35,911 bases of DNA from positions 1 to 35,911 of the forward strand of contig CAVQMC010000003.1 in the NCBI GenBank assembly GCA_963713505.1. The letters run 5' to 3'. Shown here piece by piece: positions 17,303-25,990 of the stretch. The position numbers and the translations under genes are program-made. The notes under the pieces are model-generated. The model was not told the DNA's origin. It searched no databases and worked only from the letters and a program-made list of their open reading frames with translations. Within the stretch, counting starts at the first letter, position 1. Every line of letters starts with the position of its first letter. The DNA is from CAVQMC01 sp963713505 (GTDB lineage: Bacteria; Bacteroidota; Ignavibacteria; Ignavibacteriales; Ignavibacteriaceae).

Positions 17303-17956
17303 TTGAAAAAATGTATAATTGTTGCAAACGGAAAATCCCCGCGTAAAAGCATAATTGAATATTTTAAGAAGAAAAATTATTCAACTTTAATTTGTGCGGA
17401 CGGCGGAGCAAATTCATTAAAAAAACTAAATGTTATTCCGGATTTTATCATCGGCGATTTGGACTCTATTCTTCAAGATACTATAAAGTATTTTAAGAAA
17501 AAATCAAAAATTATAAAGATCAAAAGACAAAATGATACTGATGTAGAAAAGTGTTTAAAGTTTGCAATCAAAAATAAATATTCTGAAACTATTTTACTCG
17601 GTGTAACCGGAGACAGGCTCGATCATACATTTTGCAATTTGGGAATTGTATTAAAATTCTCGGATAAAATTAATTTGAAATTAATTGCTGAAAATTCCAT
17701 TTTAATTCCTTACTCAAAAAGTATTTTATTAAATACAAAAAAGGGAGAAACCATTTCGCTTTACGGATTCAATAAAGAGACGAAGATTACTTCTTCCGGG
17801 TTAAAATATCCTTTAAAAAATACTGCACTTCCGTTTGGAGTGAAGGAAAGCACAAGCAATGTTGCTGTTTCGGATATAGTAGATTTGAGAATTAAAGGCG
17901 GAAAAATATTTGTAATTAGAGATCTCAATACAATTAAAAAATATGATCTCCTTTAG
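17303..17956 (+). CDS. thiN: Thiamine pyrophosphokinase
   Basis: The enzyme transfers pyrophosphate from ATP to thiamin, giving TPP in one step. Motifs of the ThiN family are intact: ADGGAN (residues 32-37), GDLDS (51-55), NDTD (77-80) and TGDRLDH (102-108). The C-terminal thiamin-binding part contains SSGLKYPLKN and STSNVAVSD. The length is 217 aa. It starts at TTG 17303, 20 bases after the receptor stop, and its end overlaps the symporter start by 14 bases. Position in a TPP-riboswitch operon fits salvage of imported thiamin. Confidence 0.93.
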   Translation: MKKCIIVANGKSPRKSIIEYFKKKNYSTLICADGGANSLKKLNVIPDFIIGDLDSILQDTIKYFKKKSKIIKIKRQNDTDVEKCLKFAIKNKYSETILLGVTGDRLDHTFCNLGIVLKFSDKINLKLIAENSILIPYSKSILLNTKKGETISLYGFNKETKITSSGLKYPLKNTALPFGVKESTSNVAVSDIVDLRIKGGKIFVIRDLNTIKKYDLL

Positions 17957-19349
17957 CCCGTTAGATATAATTGTAATTTTAATATTTTTCAGTTCGGTTT
18001 TAACTATCGGATTTATTTCCGGAAGAAAAACAAGTGTTGATGCAGATGATTACTTGCTTTCAGGACGTAAAGTCGGATTATTTCTTTTTATTTTAACCAA
18101 TGTTTCTACCTGGTACGGCGGCATACTAGGAGTAGGGGAGTTCACTTACAGATACGGAATTGCAAGCTGGTTCACTCAAGGATTCCCTTATTATATATTT
18201 GCATTTTTATTTGCTTTATTTTTTGCAAAAAAAATTAGAGAAGCTTCACTTTTTACAATCCCGGATAAAATAACTGAAATTTACGGAAGCAAACCCGGTT
18301 TATTTTCGGCGGTGCTTGTTTTTATTTTGGTGTCGCCGGCACCTTATCTCTTAATGACCGCAAATTTAATTCAATTAATTTTTCATACCGGAATTATTTT
18401 AAGTTTAATTATTAGTTTGATTTTATCGATTGCCTATTTATTTCAAGGCGGATTTAAATCCAATATTTATACAGATGCATTGCAGTTCTTTGTGATGTTT
18501 GTAGGATTTATTATCATTTTAATTTTTTCAGCAAATGATTTCGGCGGCTATTCTTTTTTATCTCAAAATCTTCCTAAAAGTCACCTAGAGTTAACAGGCG
18601 GCGCTTCACCTACTTACATTTTAGTTTGGTTTTTTATTGCTCTATGGACTTTTGCAGATCCGGGATTTCATCAAAGAAGCTATGCAGCTAAAACCGGTAA
18701 TATTGCAGTTAAAGGGATTTTAATTTCAATAATATTCTGGGCTTTGTTTGATTTTTTAACAACTTCTACCGGTTTATATGCAAGAGCAGTTTTACCCGGA
18801 TTAAACGAACCTTTTTTATCCTTTCCCTTATTAGCAGAGAAAGTACTTTCTCCAGGATTAAAAGGAATTTTCTACGCTGCACTTTTTGCAACGATCATGT
18901 CAACATTAAATAGCTTTTTGTTCTTAAGTGCAACAACAATCGGAAGAGATTTTATTTTTCGATTAACCAAAAAATCTAATGAACAGTTTTTAAAAAGATA
19001 TACTGTATTGGGATTAATTTTATCAGGAATCCTTTCAATATTAATTGCTTATCAAATTCCTTCGGTAATTAATATTTGGTACACAATAGGTTCACTTTGT
19101 ATCCCGGGAATGATTCTTCCTGTAATCAGCGCATATTACACAAAATTTAGAATAGAAAATAAATTACTTTTTACCGAAATGATTTTAGCTGTTTTGATGA
19201 GTATAACCTGGTATTTTATGCGAGACAGTTTTAAGAAATATGAAATAATATATTTAATCGAACCAATGATTGTTGGTTTAATTACAGCGGTTTTAATTCA
19301 TTCGATTGGTTTATTTAGGAGCAGGTTTCTTTTTGAAAACGGAAAGTAA
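17943..19349 (+). CDS. Sodium:solute symporter family protein, predicted thiamin transporter (ThiV-like)
   Basis: This is an inner-membrane SSS-family carrier of 468 aa with about 13 hydrophobic helices. The N-terminus has FISGRKTSVDADDYLLSGRK and TWYGGILGVGEF, standard for the family. The Na2-site helix appears as ATIMSTLNSFLFLSATT. It overlaps thiN by 14 bases and belongs to the transcript led by the TPP riboswitch, so thiamin (or a precursor) is the likely cargo. Comparative genomics has proposed PanF-like SSS proteins ('ThiV') as thiamin transporters in other lineages. In Bacteroidetes the usual partner in this slot is PnuT, which is absent here. Family call is firm; substrate is an inference. 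Confidence 0.85.
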   Translation: MISFSPLDIIVILIFFSSVLTIGFISGRKTSVDADDYLLSGRKVGLFLFILTNVSTWYGGILGVGEFTYRYGIASWFTQGFPYYIFAFLFALFFAKKIREASLFTIPDKITEIYGSKPGLFSAVLVFILVSPAPYLLMTANLIQLIFHTGIILSLIISLILSIAYLFQGGFKSNIYTDALQFFVMFVGFIIILIFSANDFGGYSFLSQNLPKSHLELTGGASPTYILVWFFIALWTFADPGFHQRSYAAKTGNIAVKGILISIIFWALFDFLTTSTGLYARAVLPGLNEPFLSFPLLAEKVLSPGLKGIFYAALFATIMSTLNSFLFLSATTIGRDFIFRLTKKSNEQFLKRYTVLGLILSGILSILIAYQIPSVINIWYTIGSLCIPGMILPVISAYYTKFRIENKLLFTEMILAVLMSITWYFMRDSFKKYEIIYLIEPMIVGLITAVLIHSIGLFRSRFLFENGK

Positions 19350-20237
19350 TATTGATCCGGCTATTAAAAATATTATAATACCAAGGGAAATTTCTGTCGG
19401 GATATGATAAAAATCGGAGATTAACATTTTAATTCCCACGAAAAGTAGAATAAGAGAAACACCATATTTAAGATAATGGAACAATTCTACAATTCCTGCT
19501 AAAGCAAAATACAAAGCTCTCAATCCAAGAATTGCAAAAATATTGGATGTTATTACAATAAACGGATCACGGGAAATTGCAATTACTGCAGGAATTGAAT
19601 CAATTGCAAATATAATATCGGATGTTTCAATCAAAACTAAAGTTAGGAAAAGGGAAGTAGCAAAAACTTTTTTATTCTGTTTAACAAAAAACTTTTTACC
19701 TTCATAATTAGGTAAAAAGTTAAAATATCTTTTTATGAATTTTATTAAGGGATTTTTTTCATAATTAATTTCTTCTTCACCGCCGAAAGCCATTTTATAA
19801 GCAGCATAAATGAGTATTGCACCAAATAAATAAATTATCGGTTCGAATAAATTTATTAATCCAACTCCAAGCAGAATAAAAATTATTCTAAACACAATAG
19901 CACTTAAAATTCCCCATTTTAAAACATGCGGTTGCGAGTGTTTGGGAACGCTCATCACTTTAAAGATCATCAAAAATACAAAAAGGTTATCAACTGATAA
20001 TGAATATTCAATTAGATAACCTGCTAAGAATTCAATTCCTTTTTGATGGCCGTTTTCTAAGTAGAAATAAATGAAAACATTAAATAGGAGAGCGGTGCTT
20101 ATCCAAACACCGCTCCATAAGAGAGACTTTTTTAATCCTAATTTACCCGGTCGGTGATCTGTTGCATATAAATCAACAATAATAATTATCGAAGCAATTA
20201 TTGCAAATACAATCCAAAATGTAAATTCATGGAACAA
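19311..20237 (-). CDS. TerC/Alx-family integral membrane protein
   Basis: TerC/Alx proteins are membrane proteins linked to manganese export and metal loading of exported enzymes. About eight hydrophobic helices are visible in 308 aa. The two acidic family motifs are present: EYSLSVDNLFVFLMIF and ETSDIIFAIDSIPAV. The start is TTG at 20237, 18 bases after the arginine decarboxylase gene, so it is the last gene of the smpB-tyrS-pvlArgDC-terC run. Its 3' end overlaps the 3' end of the convergent symporter gene by 39 bases. No yybP-ykoY-type leader is possible in the short gap before it. Confidence 0.9.
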   Translation of the reverse strand: MFHEFTFWIVFAIIASIIIIVDLYATDHRPGKLGLKKSLLWSGVWISTALLFNVFIYFYLENGHQKGIEFLAGYLIEYSLSVDNLFVFLMIFKVMSVPKHSQPHVLKWGILSAIVFRIIFILLGVGLINLFEPIIYLFGAILIYAAYKMAFGGEEEINYEKNPLIKFIKRYFNFLPNYEGKKFFVKQNKKVFATSLFLTLVLIETSDIIFAIDSIPAVIAISRDPFIVITSNIFAILGLRALYFALAGIVELFHYLKYGVSLILLFVGIKMLISDFYHIPTEISLGIIIFLIAGSILLSVFKKKPAPK

Positions 20238-20255
20238 TTTGTATTTTACCTTAAA

Positions 20256-20801
20256 TTATGGTAAAAGAATTCCCGCTGCAAGTACAGTTGTCCAAAGTCC
20301 GTTTTTGTCACCTTCAGCAGATTGAGTAATGTTAAATGATCTAACAATTTTACCGGACATTTTATAAATATTTTCTCTTTCGCTCCAATCGGTATCGGGA
20401 TTAAATTCAACTCCAAGAGTTGTTGCCAGCATAGTTGCGGCTAAGTCTTCAGCATATTCACCTGCAACTTTTTCTGTTTGCCCAAATGGATGATGCTCTG
20501 ATAAATATCCGTAGTTTGAACTGTCTGCAGGCAATGCTGCGCCAATTGAAGCTGCAATTAATCTGTTTGGTTCGTTAGTAGAATTTCTTGCCATAACTGC
20601 AAAAGTAATTTGTCCCGGGCTTAGATCTTTTAAACCTTCTTCTTTACTAATCCTTTTGCAGCCAGTAGGAAAAATACTGCTCACGGTTACTAAATTGCAA
20701 ATTTCAATTCCAGCATTTCTTAATGCAAGTTCAAAAGATGTAAGATATTCTTTATGTTTACCTACCCCTTTGGTAAAAAATATTCTAGATGGTACATACA
20801 A
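20256..20801 (-). CDS. Pyruvoyl-dependent arginine decarboxylase
   Basis: The enzyme decarboxylates arginine to agmatine, the first step of one polyamine route. The proenzyme cleaves itself at a Ser-Ser pair to create the pyruvoyl group; here it is Ser41-Ser42 in TVSSIFPTGCKR. Other family blocks are VMARNSTNEPNRLIAASIG and YGYLSEHHPFGQTE. The 181-aa length is typical of the PvlArgDC family of archaea, chlamydiae and Bacteroidota. It lies 16 bases after tyrS on the same strand. An acid-stress role is known for the chlamydial enzyme; here polyamine supply is equally likely. Confidence 0.9.
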   Translation of the reverse strand: MYVPSRIFFTKGVGKHKEYLTSFELALRNAGIEICNLVTVSSIFPTGCKRISKEEGLKDLSPGQITFAVMARNSTNEPNRLIAASIGAALPADSSNYGYLSEHHPFGQTEKVAGEYAEDLAATMLATTLGVEFNPDTDWSERENIYKMSGKIVRSFNITQSAEGDKNGLWTTVLAAGILLP

Positions 20802-20817
20802 ATTATCATCTCCTTTC

Positions 20818-22047
20818 TTAATTGCTGTTAATTTTTATAAACTTTCTTTTTCCAACTTTTAAAATAAAACTACCATTTTTTTCAACAGTATAAGTGATGT
20901 CATCCACTTTATCTCCGTCAATTGACACACCACCTTGTAATACTAATCTTCGCGCTTCGCCTTTAGAAGGTGCAAATTTTACCAAAACAATAAGGTCTAA
21001 TATATTAATATTTATTTTATTATTTGGAAGTTTGAATTCAGGTAAATCATCAGGGATTTCTTTTTTGATGAAAACTTTATCAAATTCTTCTTCTGCCTGT
21101 TGAGCAGCATTTTCGTCATGATAAATTCCTACAAGAGTTCTGGCTAATTCTCTTTTTAGATCTCTTGGATTTGTTTTATTATCTTCTAATTTGCTTTGTA
21201 TTTCTTTTAACTTCTCATCCGAAACATCTGTTGCAAGTTCAAAATAATTATAAATTAAAGTATCCGGAATAGATAAAGTTTTACCATAAATTTCTTTTGG
21301 ACTTTCAGTAATTCCAATATAATTATTATAAGATTTACTCATTTTATCTACGCCGTCGGTTCCAACAATTAAAGGCATAGTAATAATTATTTGCGGTTCA
21401 ATATTATGTTCTCTCTGAATATCCCTCCCTACAAGCAAATTAAATTTCTGGTCGGTTCCGCCAAGTTCAACATCGCTTTTTATGGCAACCGAATCCATTG
21501 CCTGTGCTAATGGATATAAAAATTCATGAATACTGATTGGTTCTTCAGCTTTAAATCTTTTTGTAAAATCATCACGCTCAAGCATTCGAGCAACTGTATA
21601 ATGAGATGCCAATTTAATAACATCTTCAAAATTCATTTTACCAAGCCAATCGGAGTTGTAAACTATTTTAGTTTTTTCTTTTATTAAAATTTTAGAAGCT
21701 TGTTCAAAATAACTTTGCCCGTTTTTCCTTGTTTCTTCTAATGATAAAGCTGGACGCGTAGCATTTCTCCCGGAAGGATCGCCGATCATTCCGGTAAAAT
21801 CACCAATAATTAAAATTGCTTGATGACCAAGCTGCTGGAATTGTGCAAGTTTTCTTAAAACAACTGAATGTCCAATATGCAGATCGGGTCTGCTTGGATC
21901 ACAGCCGAGTTTAATATTTAATGGTTTGCCTTCGGAAATTGATCTTTCTAATTTTTTAACTAATTCTTCTTCAGGAATAATTTCAAATGCACCTCTTCTA
22001 ATCAGGTCCATTTGTTCTTTTACAGGCGGAAATTTAATCTTACTCAT
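20818..22047 (-). CDS. tyrS: Tyrosyl-tRNA synthetase (TyrZ-type)
   Basis: This enzyme charges tRNA-Tyr with tyrosine. The class I signatures are HIGH at residues 57-60 (PDLHIGHSVVLRKL) and KMSKS at 235-239 (GVDKMSKSYNNYIG). The SDVELGGTDQKFNLLVGRD block is the tyrosine-pocket region. A C-terminal S4 RNA-binding domain covers about 340-405. HIGH plus KMSKS rather than KFGKT places it in the TyrZ-like bacterial branch. It has 409 aa, an intact frame, and lies between smpB and the decarboxylase gene. Confidence 0.96.
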   Translation of the reverse strand: MSKIKFPPVKEQMDLIRRGAFEIIPEEELVKKLERSISEGKPLNIKLGCDPSRPDLHIGHSVVLRKLAQFQQLGHQAILIIGDFTGMIGDPSGRNATRPALSLEETRKNGQSYFEQASKILIKEKTKIVYNSDWLGKMNFEDVIKLASHYTVARMLERDDFTKRFKAEEPISIHEFLYPLAQAMDSVAIKSDVELGGTDQKFNLLVGRDIQREHNIEPQIIITMPLIVGTDGVDKMSKSYNNYIGITESPKEIYGKTLSIPDTLIYNYFELATDVSDEKLKEIQSKLEDNKTNPRDLKRELARTLVGIYHDENAAQQAEEEFDKVFIKKEIPDDLPEFKLPNNKININILDLIVLVKFAPSKGEARRLVLQGGVSIDGDKVDDITYTVEKNGSFILKVGKRKFIKINSN

Positions 22048-22122
22048 TTATGGAAAAGTACCGTAATTGTTAAAAATTAATGCATAAATTTATTAAAATA
22101 ATTTTTAATGAAAGAATATTTA

Positions 22123-22582
22123 TTAATATTTTATTCGTCTTTCTTGTTCTCTCTTTAAGATCTTTCTTTGCTATTGCCTCACGTTTATCATAAACTTTTT
22201 TACCTTTTGCCAAAGCAAGTTCTACTTTGACTTTACCGTTTTTAAAGTAAAGCCTTAATGGAATTAATGTTAAACCTTTTTCTTTAACCTTTCCGATTAA
22301 TTTCCTTATTTCACTTTTATTTAAAAGCAGTTTTCTTGTTCTGGTTGGAACATGATTATTTATATTTCCTTGATTATATTCACTAATATGAACTCCGAAA
22401 AGCCACATTTCACCGTTTTTTAAATTTGCATAACTATCAACTAAATTTGCTTTTCCCTGTCTCAGCGATTTAACTTCAGTTCCGGTTAAGACAATTCCTG
22501 CTTCGAAAGTTTGGAGAATTGTATACTCATGTCGAGCTTTTCTATTTACGGTAATATTTTTTTCAGTTGTTTCTTCAGCCAT
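22123..22582 (-). CDS. smpB: SsrA-binding protein SmpB (one frameshift near the C-terminus)
   Basis: SmpB delivers tmRNA to stalled ribosomes. The OB-fold core is clear: NRKARHEYTILQTFEAGIVL, GTEVKSLRQGKANLVDSYAN, and ALAKGKKVYDKREAIAKKDL. Read without correction, the frame runs on into a hydrophobic tail ending at 22070, which is not SmpB-like. Removing one base in the GAGAGA run near 22149-22155 gives the basic tail KKDLKREQERRIKY and a stop at 22123-22125. This makes 152 residues, the normal size with the normal tail that enters the decoding centre. The start ATG is at 22580-22582. Confidence 0.9.
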
Positions 22583-22692
22583 TAGCTTAACTTAAATGTA
22601 AAAATTTTGGAATAGTTCAAATAAAAGTAAAATATCTTACAAATTCCAAGTTTTAAGCAATTATAAATGCAATTTTCTGATTCAGAATACAG

Positions 22693-22722
22693 TTGTCAAA
22701 CGTATATTGATCTTTTTATATT
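22693..22722 (+). promoter_or_regulatory. Possible sigma70-type promoter for the ABC transporter genes
   Basis: TTGTCA (22693-22698) and TATATT (22717-22722) are 18 bases apart, 57 bases before the chosen start codon. The region lies between the divergent smpB and transporter genes. Confidence 0.35.
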
Positions 22723-22778
22723 TAAAAGAATTAGCTATTTTTATCCAGCATTTTTTAGCCAGGGTGATATTTCTTCGT

Positions 22779-24998
22779 ATGACAAAAAAAATCTACTTTT
22801 TTATAATACCACTATTACTTTTCGCCTTTCTTTTCGGCGGATGTTCAAATCAGAATAAACAAAATGAAATTGTAATCTGGCATAATATGCGTCCTGAGGA
22901 AAAAGCTATTCTTCAGCGGCAAATAAATGAATTCATGAAAATCCATCCTGATATTAAAGTTATCCAGCTATATAAAGAAACTGAAGAAATGCGTTCCGGT
23001 TATATTGTTGCTGCAATTGGCGGACAAGGTCCGGATTTAATTTACGGTCCGTCTGATCAGGTTGGACCATTTGCCGAAATGGAAATTATTAAACCTTTAG
23101 AAAAAGTTTTTTCAAAAAAATACCTGGAAAATTTTAACGAAAATGGATTAATAAAGTTACATGGACATCTCTGGCAAATTGCAGATAAATTAGGTAACCA
23201 TTTAACTTTGGTTTATAATAAAGATCTTGTTCCTGTGCCGCCTAAAACAGATAAAGAATTAATTGAGATTGGACAAAAACTTACCAAAGATTTTAATCAT
23301 GACGGAAGAATTGATCAATACGGTTTAGTTTGGAATTATACCGAGCCTTACTTTTTCATACCATTTTTAACCGGATTCGGCGGCTGGGTTTTAGACAGCA
23401 CCAACACACCAACTTTAGATACGCCTGCAATGGTGAATGCTTTAAAATTCATACAAGATTTAAGAGATAAATATAAAATTATTCCCGGCGAAGCTGATTA
23501 TGATATTGCAGATGTATTATTTAAAGAAGGCAAAGCCGGAATGATAATAAACGGGGATTGGTCATGGTCGAGTTATGGAAATGCGGGAATAAACTATGGA
23601 ATTTCTTTACTGCCGAAAATTACTTCAACGGGTCTGTACTGCAGGCCAATGGTTGCTCCCAAGGGATATTCTATAAATGTAAATGTTGATCAGGAAAAAC
23701 TTAAAAAAGTTAAAATGCTGATGGAGTTCTTGATGAGTCCCGAAAAAGAACTTGAAACAGCATTGGAAGTAAAAACATTTCCGGCAAGAAAAGAACTTTA
23801 TAAAGATCCTCGTTTATTAAATGATCCGATTCTGGTTAATTCAAAAAACCAAATTGAACATGGAATTCCGCTGCCGATTGTTACGGAAATGAGAGCAATT
23901 TGGGATGCGATGCGGCCGTCTTATCAAGCAGTTTTAGGCGGAGCAATAACACCGGAAGCTGCGGCAGCACAAATGCAGAAAGTTGCTGTCCAAAAAATAA
24001 AAGAATTACGAGAAGATTATGATGATCCTGTGGGAAGAACAGTAGTTTACATAATGTTCTTTATAACTATTGCAGCAATTTTATTTTTCTCCAGAAAAAG
24101 TTTATTCGCGTTTTTCAAAAATTTTAAAAAAGATAAGTTTGCTTATTATCTTTTTCTACCTGCAATCTTAATAATGGTTGCGGTTATTCTTTATCCTTTC
24201 GTTTATAATATAATTTTATCTTTTTCCAACATGAGCCTGGCACATATAAATGATTGGAAAATAGTTGGTTTTGTACAATACCTTAAAGTATTCAGTGAGC
24301 CTCAGTTTTATGAATTTTTCCTTAAGACAATTATTTGGACAGGACTAAATATTATATTTCATGTAACTTTAGGTGTTTCACTTGCATTATTACTTAATAG
24401 AAAATTACCCGGTTCGGGAATTTTTAGAACATTATTGATTTTACCCTGGGCAATTCCTCAATATATAGTAGCTTTAACATGGCGCGGAATGTTTAATTAC
24501 GAATATGGTGCAATCAATTTAATACTCGCAAAATTTTTCGCAATGTCTCCGATTGAATGGTTGAAATCTCCTGTGGAAGCATTTGCCGCAGTTATAATTA
24601 CCAATATTTGGCTTGGTTTTCCTTTTATGATGATAATTGCTTTGGGAGCATTACAGAGTATTCCGCATGAACTTTATGAAGCTGCAGATATTGATGGAGC
24701 ACGATGGTATCATAAATTAAAGTCTATTACTATTCCATTAATTAAACCGGTTATGATTCCGGCAATTACACTTGGAATTATCTGGACATTTAATAATATC
24801 AATGTTGTTTGGCTGGTTAGCAATGCAGGAGAACCATCTGATAAAACTCATATATTAGTTTCATTTGTTTATAAGGCAGCATTTAATTTGTACAGATATG
24901 GTTATGCTGCTGCATTTAGCGTGGTAATATTCTTAATTCTGCTTGGATTCGGACTGACATTCTTAAGGAAAACAAGAGCAACGGAATCGGTTTACTAA
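22779..24998 (+). CDS. Sugar ABC transporter: solute-binding lipoprotein fused to MalF-type permease
   Basis: Two normally separate subunits are joined in one 739-aa chain. Residues 1-22 are a lipoprotein signal (LFGGC, Cys22). Residues 28-410 are a family-1 solute-binding domain, with the Ca-loop-like DFNHDGRIDQYG at 171-182 and MIINGDWSW typical of sugar binders. A linking helix at 421-437 crosses the membrane. From about 450 (FKKDKFAYYLFLPAILIM) to the end is a six-helix MalF/UgpA-type permease with the EAA loop LYEAADIDGARWYHKLKSIT. I chose ATG 22779 because the signal peptide begins there; an upstream in-frame start at 22707 adds an unlikely extension. The MalG partner follows; no ATPase gene is near. 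Confidence 0.88.
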   Translation: MTKKIYFFIIPLLLFAFLFGGCSNQNKQNEIVIWHNMRPEEKAILQRQINEFMKIHPDIKVIQLYKETEEMRSGYIVAAIGGQGPDLIYGPSDQVGPFAEMEIIKPLEKVFSKKYLENFNENGLIKLHGHLWQIADKLGNHLTLVYNKDLVPVPPKTDKELIEIGQKLTKDFNHDGRIDQYGLVWNYTEPYFFIPFLTGFGGWVLDSTNTPTLDTPAMVNALKFIQDLRDKYKIIPGEADYDIADVLFKEGKAGMIINGDWSWSSYGNAGINYGISLLPKITSTGLYCRPMVAPKGYSINVNVDQEKLKKVKMLMEFLMSPEKELETALEVKTFPARKELYKDPRLLNDPILVNSKNQIEHGIPLPIVTEMRAIWDAMRPSYQAVLGGAITPEAAAAQMQKVAVQKIKELREDYDDPVGRTVVYIMFFITIAAILFFSRKSLFAFFKNFKKDKFAYYLFLPAILIMVAVILYPFVYNIILSFSNMSLAHINDWKIVGFVQYLKVFSEPQFYEFFLKTIIWTGLNIIFHVTLGVSLALLLNRKLPGSGIFRTLLILPWAIPQYIVALTWRGMFNYEYGAINLILAKFFAMSPIEWLKSPVEAFAAVIITNIWLGFPFMMIIALGALQSIPHELYEAADIDGARWYHKLKSITIPLIKPVMIPAITLGIIWTFNNINVVWLVSNAGEPSDKTHILVSFVYKAAFNLYRYGYAAAFSVVIFLILLGFGLTFLRKTRATESVY

Positions 24999-25038
24999 CT
25001 TTAATACTGTTATTAATATTTAAATTTTTATGAATTAT

Positions 25039-25881
25039 ATGAAGAAGAAAAGAAAAAATTTAATTAGTTGATTTTTTAACCTATTTTGTTTTGATAGGAT
25101 TTACAGTTGTAGCACTTATATCCGGTTGTAAATGTTTTTACAATTTCTATTAGACCAAATGACAGTCTGCTTTCAACTTCGTTAAAAATTATTCCGGACG
25201 GAGCAACAATTAAGCAATACATTGTTTTATTTACTCAAAAACCGTTTTCTGCTTTGGGTTTGGAATTCTACTATTGTTTCTTTTGTTGTTACATTAACAG
25301 GTGTTGCATTGGCCTCAACTGCAGGTTATGCTCTTTCTAGATTTAATTTTATCGGAAAACAAGTCAGTATGCTTGGATTATTAACTACTCAAATGTTTCC
25401 TGCAACTATGCTTTTGCTTCCGATGTACATAATGTTAATTAAACTTCATTTAATAAACAGTTATTTAGGAATTATTATTGTCTATTCTGCAACTGCTTTG
25501 CCGTTTTGTGTATGGCAGATGAAAGGATATTACGATACTATTCCGTTTAGTCTTGAAGAAAGTGCTAGAATTGACGGCTGCAACAGGTGGCAGGCTTTTT
25601 ATAAAATAATATTTCCTTTAGCCGCTCCGGCATTAGTAATAACTGCTTTATTTTCATTTATGACAGCCTGGTCCGAATATATTGTTGCAGCACAAGTTTT
25701 ACAAGACACAAGTTTATATACATTTCCATTAGGATTGAAATCATTTCAATCAAACTTAACAACCGAATGGGGATTGTATGCCGCCGCTGCTTTAATTGTA
25801 AGTATTCCGGTTGTAATTCTTTTTATTGTTTTGAGTAAATGGCTGGTTTCAGGATTAACTTTGGGAAGTGTTAAAGGATAG
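25039..25881 (+). CDS. MalG-type sugar ABC transporter permease (three frameshifts)
   Basis: This is the second inner-membrane permease subunit of the importer encoded upstream. The corrected protein begins MKKKRKNLISDFLTYFVLIG, continues TVVALYPVVNVFTISIRPND and QYIVLFTQKPFLLWVWNSTI, and ends LVSGLTLGSVKG, as MalG proteins do. The EAA loop is EESARIDGCNRWQAFYKIIF. Extra bases near 25068 (T), 25118 (A) and 25245-25248 (T) break the N-terminal third; removal gives 279 aa, a normal length. ATG 25030, nine bases upstream, is an alternative start. No Shine-Dalgarno is clear, so translation may follow from the preceding gene 40 bases away. Confidence 0.88.
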
Positions 25882-25934
25882 TTAATTATTATATGGTTAT
25901 TATTATCCAATTGTTAAATAGCCAAAAAATTATG

Positions 25935-25957
25935 GTTACTTGAGAAATCAAGATAAC
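25935..25957. terminator. Hairpin between convergent transporter genes, possible bidirectional terminator
   Basis: GTTACTTGA (25935-25943) pairs with TCAAG-TAAC (25948-25957, one bulged A) around GAAA. It lies between the MalG stop and the convergent MFS stop. There is no strong T-tract on either side, so termination is uncertain. Confidence 0.35.
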
Positions 25958-25990
25958 AATTAAGCAATTGAACATTTAAACGATTAAATC

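Noticed and set aside
22070..22122. Natural C-terminal extension of SmpB (ILSLKIILINLCINF)
   Set aside because: It is hydrophobic and unlike any SmpB tail. A one-base correction gives the normal basic tail and an earlier stop at 22123.
22707..22778. Upstream start for the binding protein-permease fusion
   Set aside because: It would place about 24 hydrophobic residues before a standard lipoprotein signal and overlaps the likely promoter.
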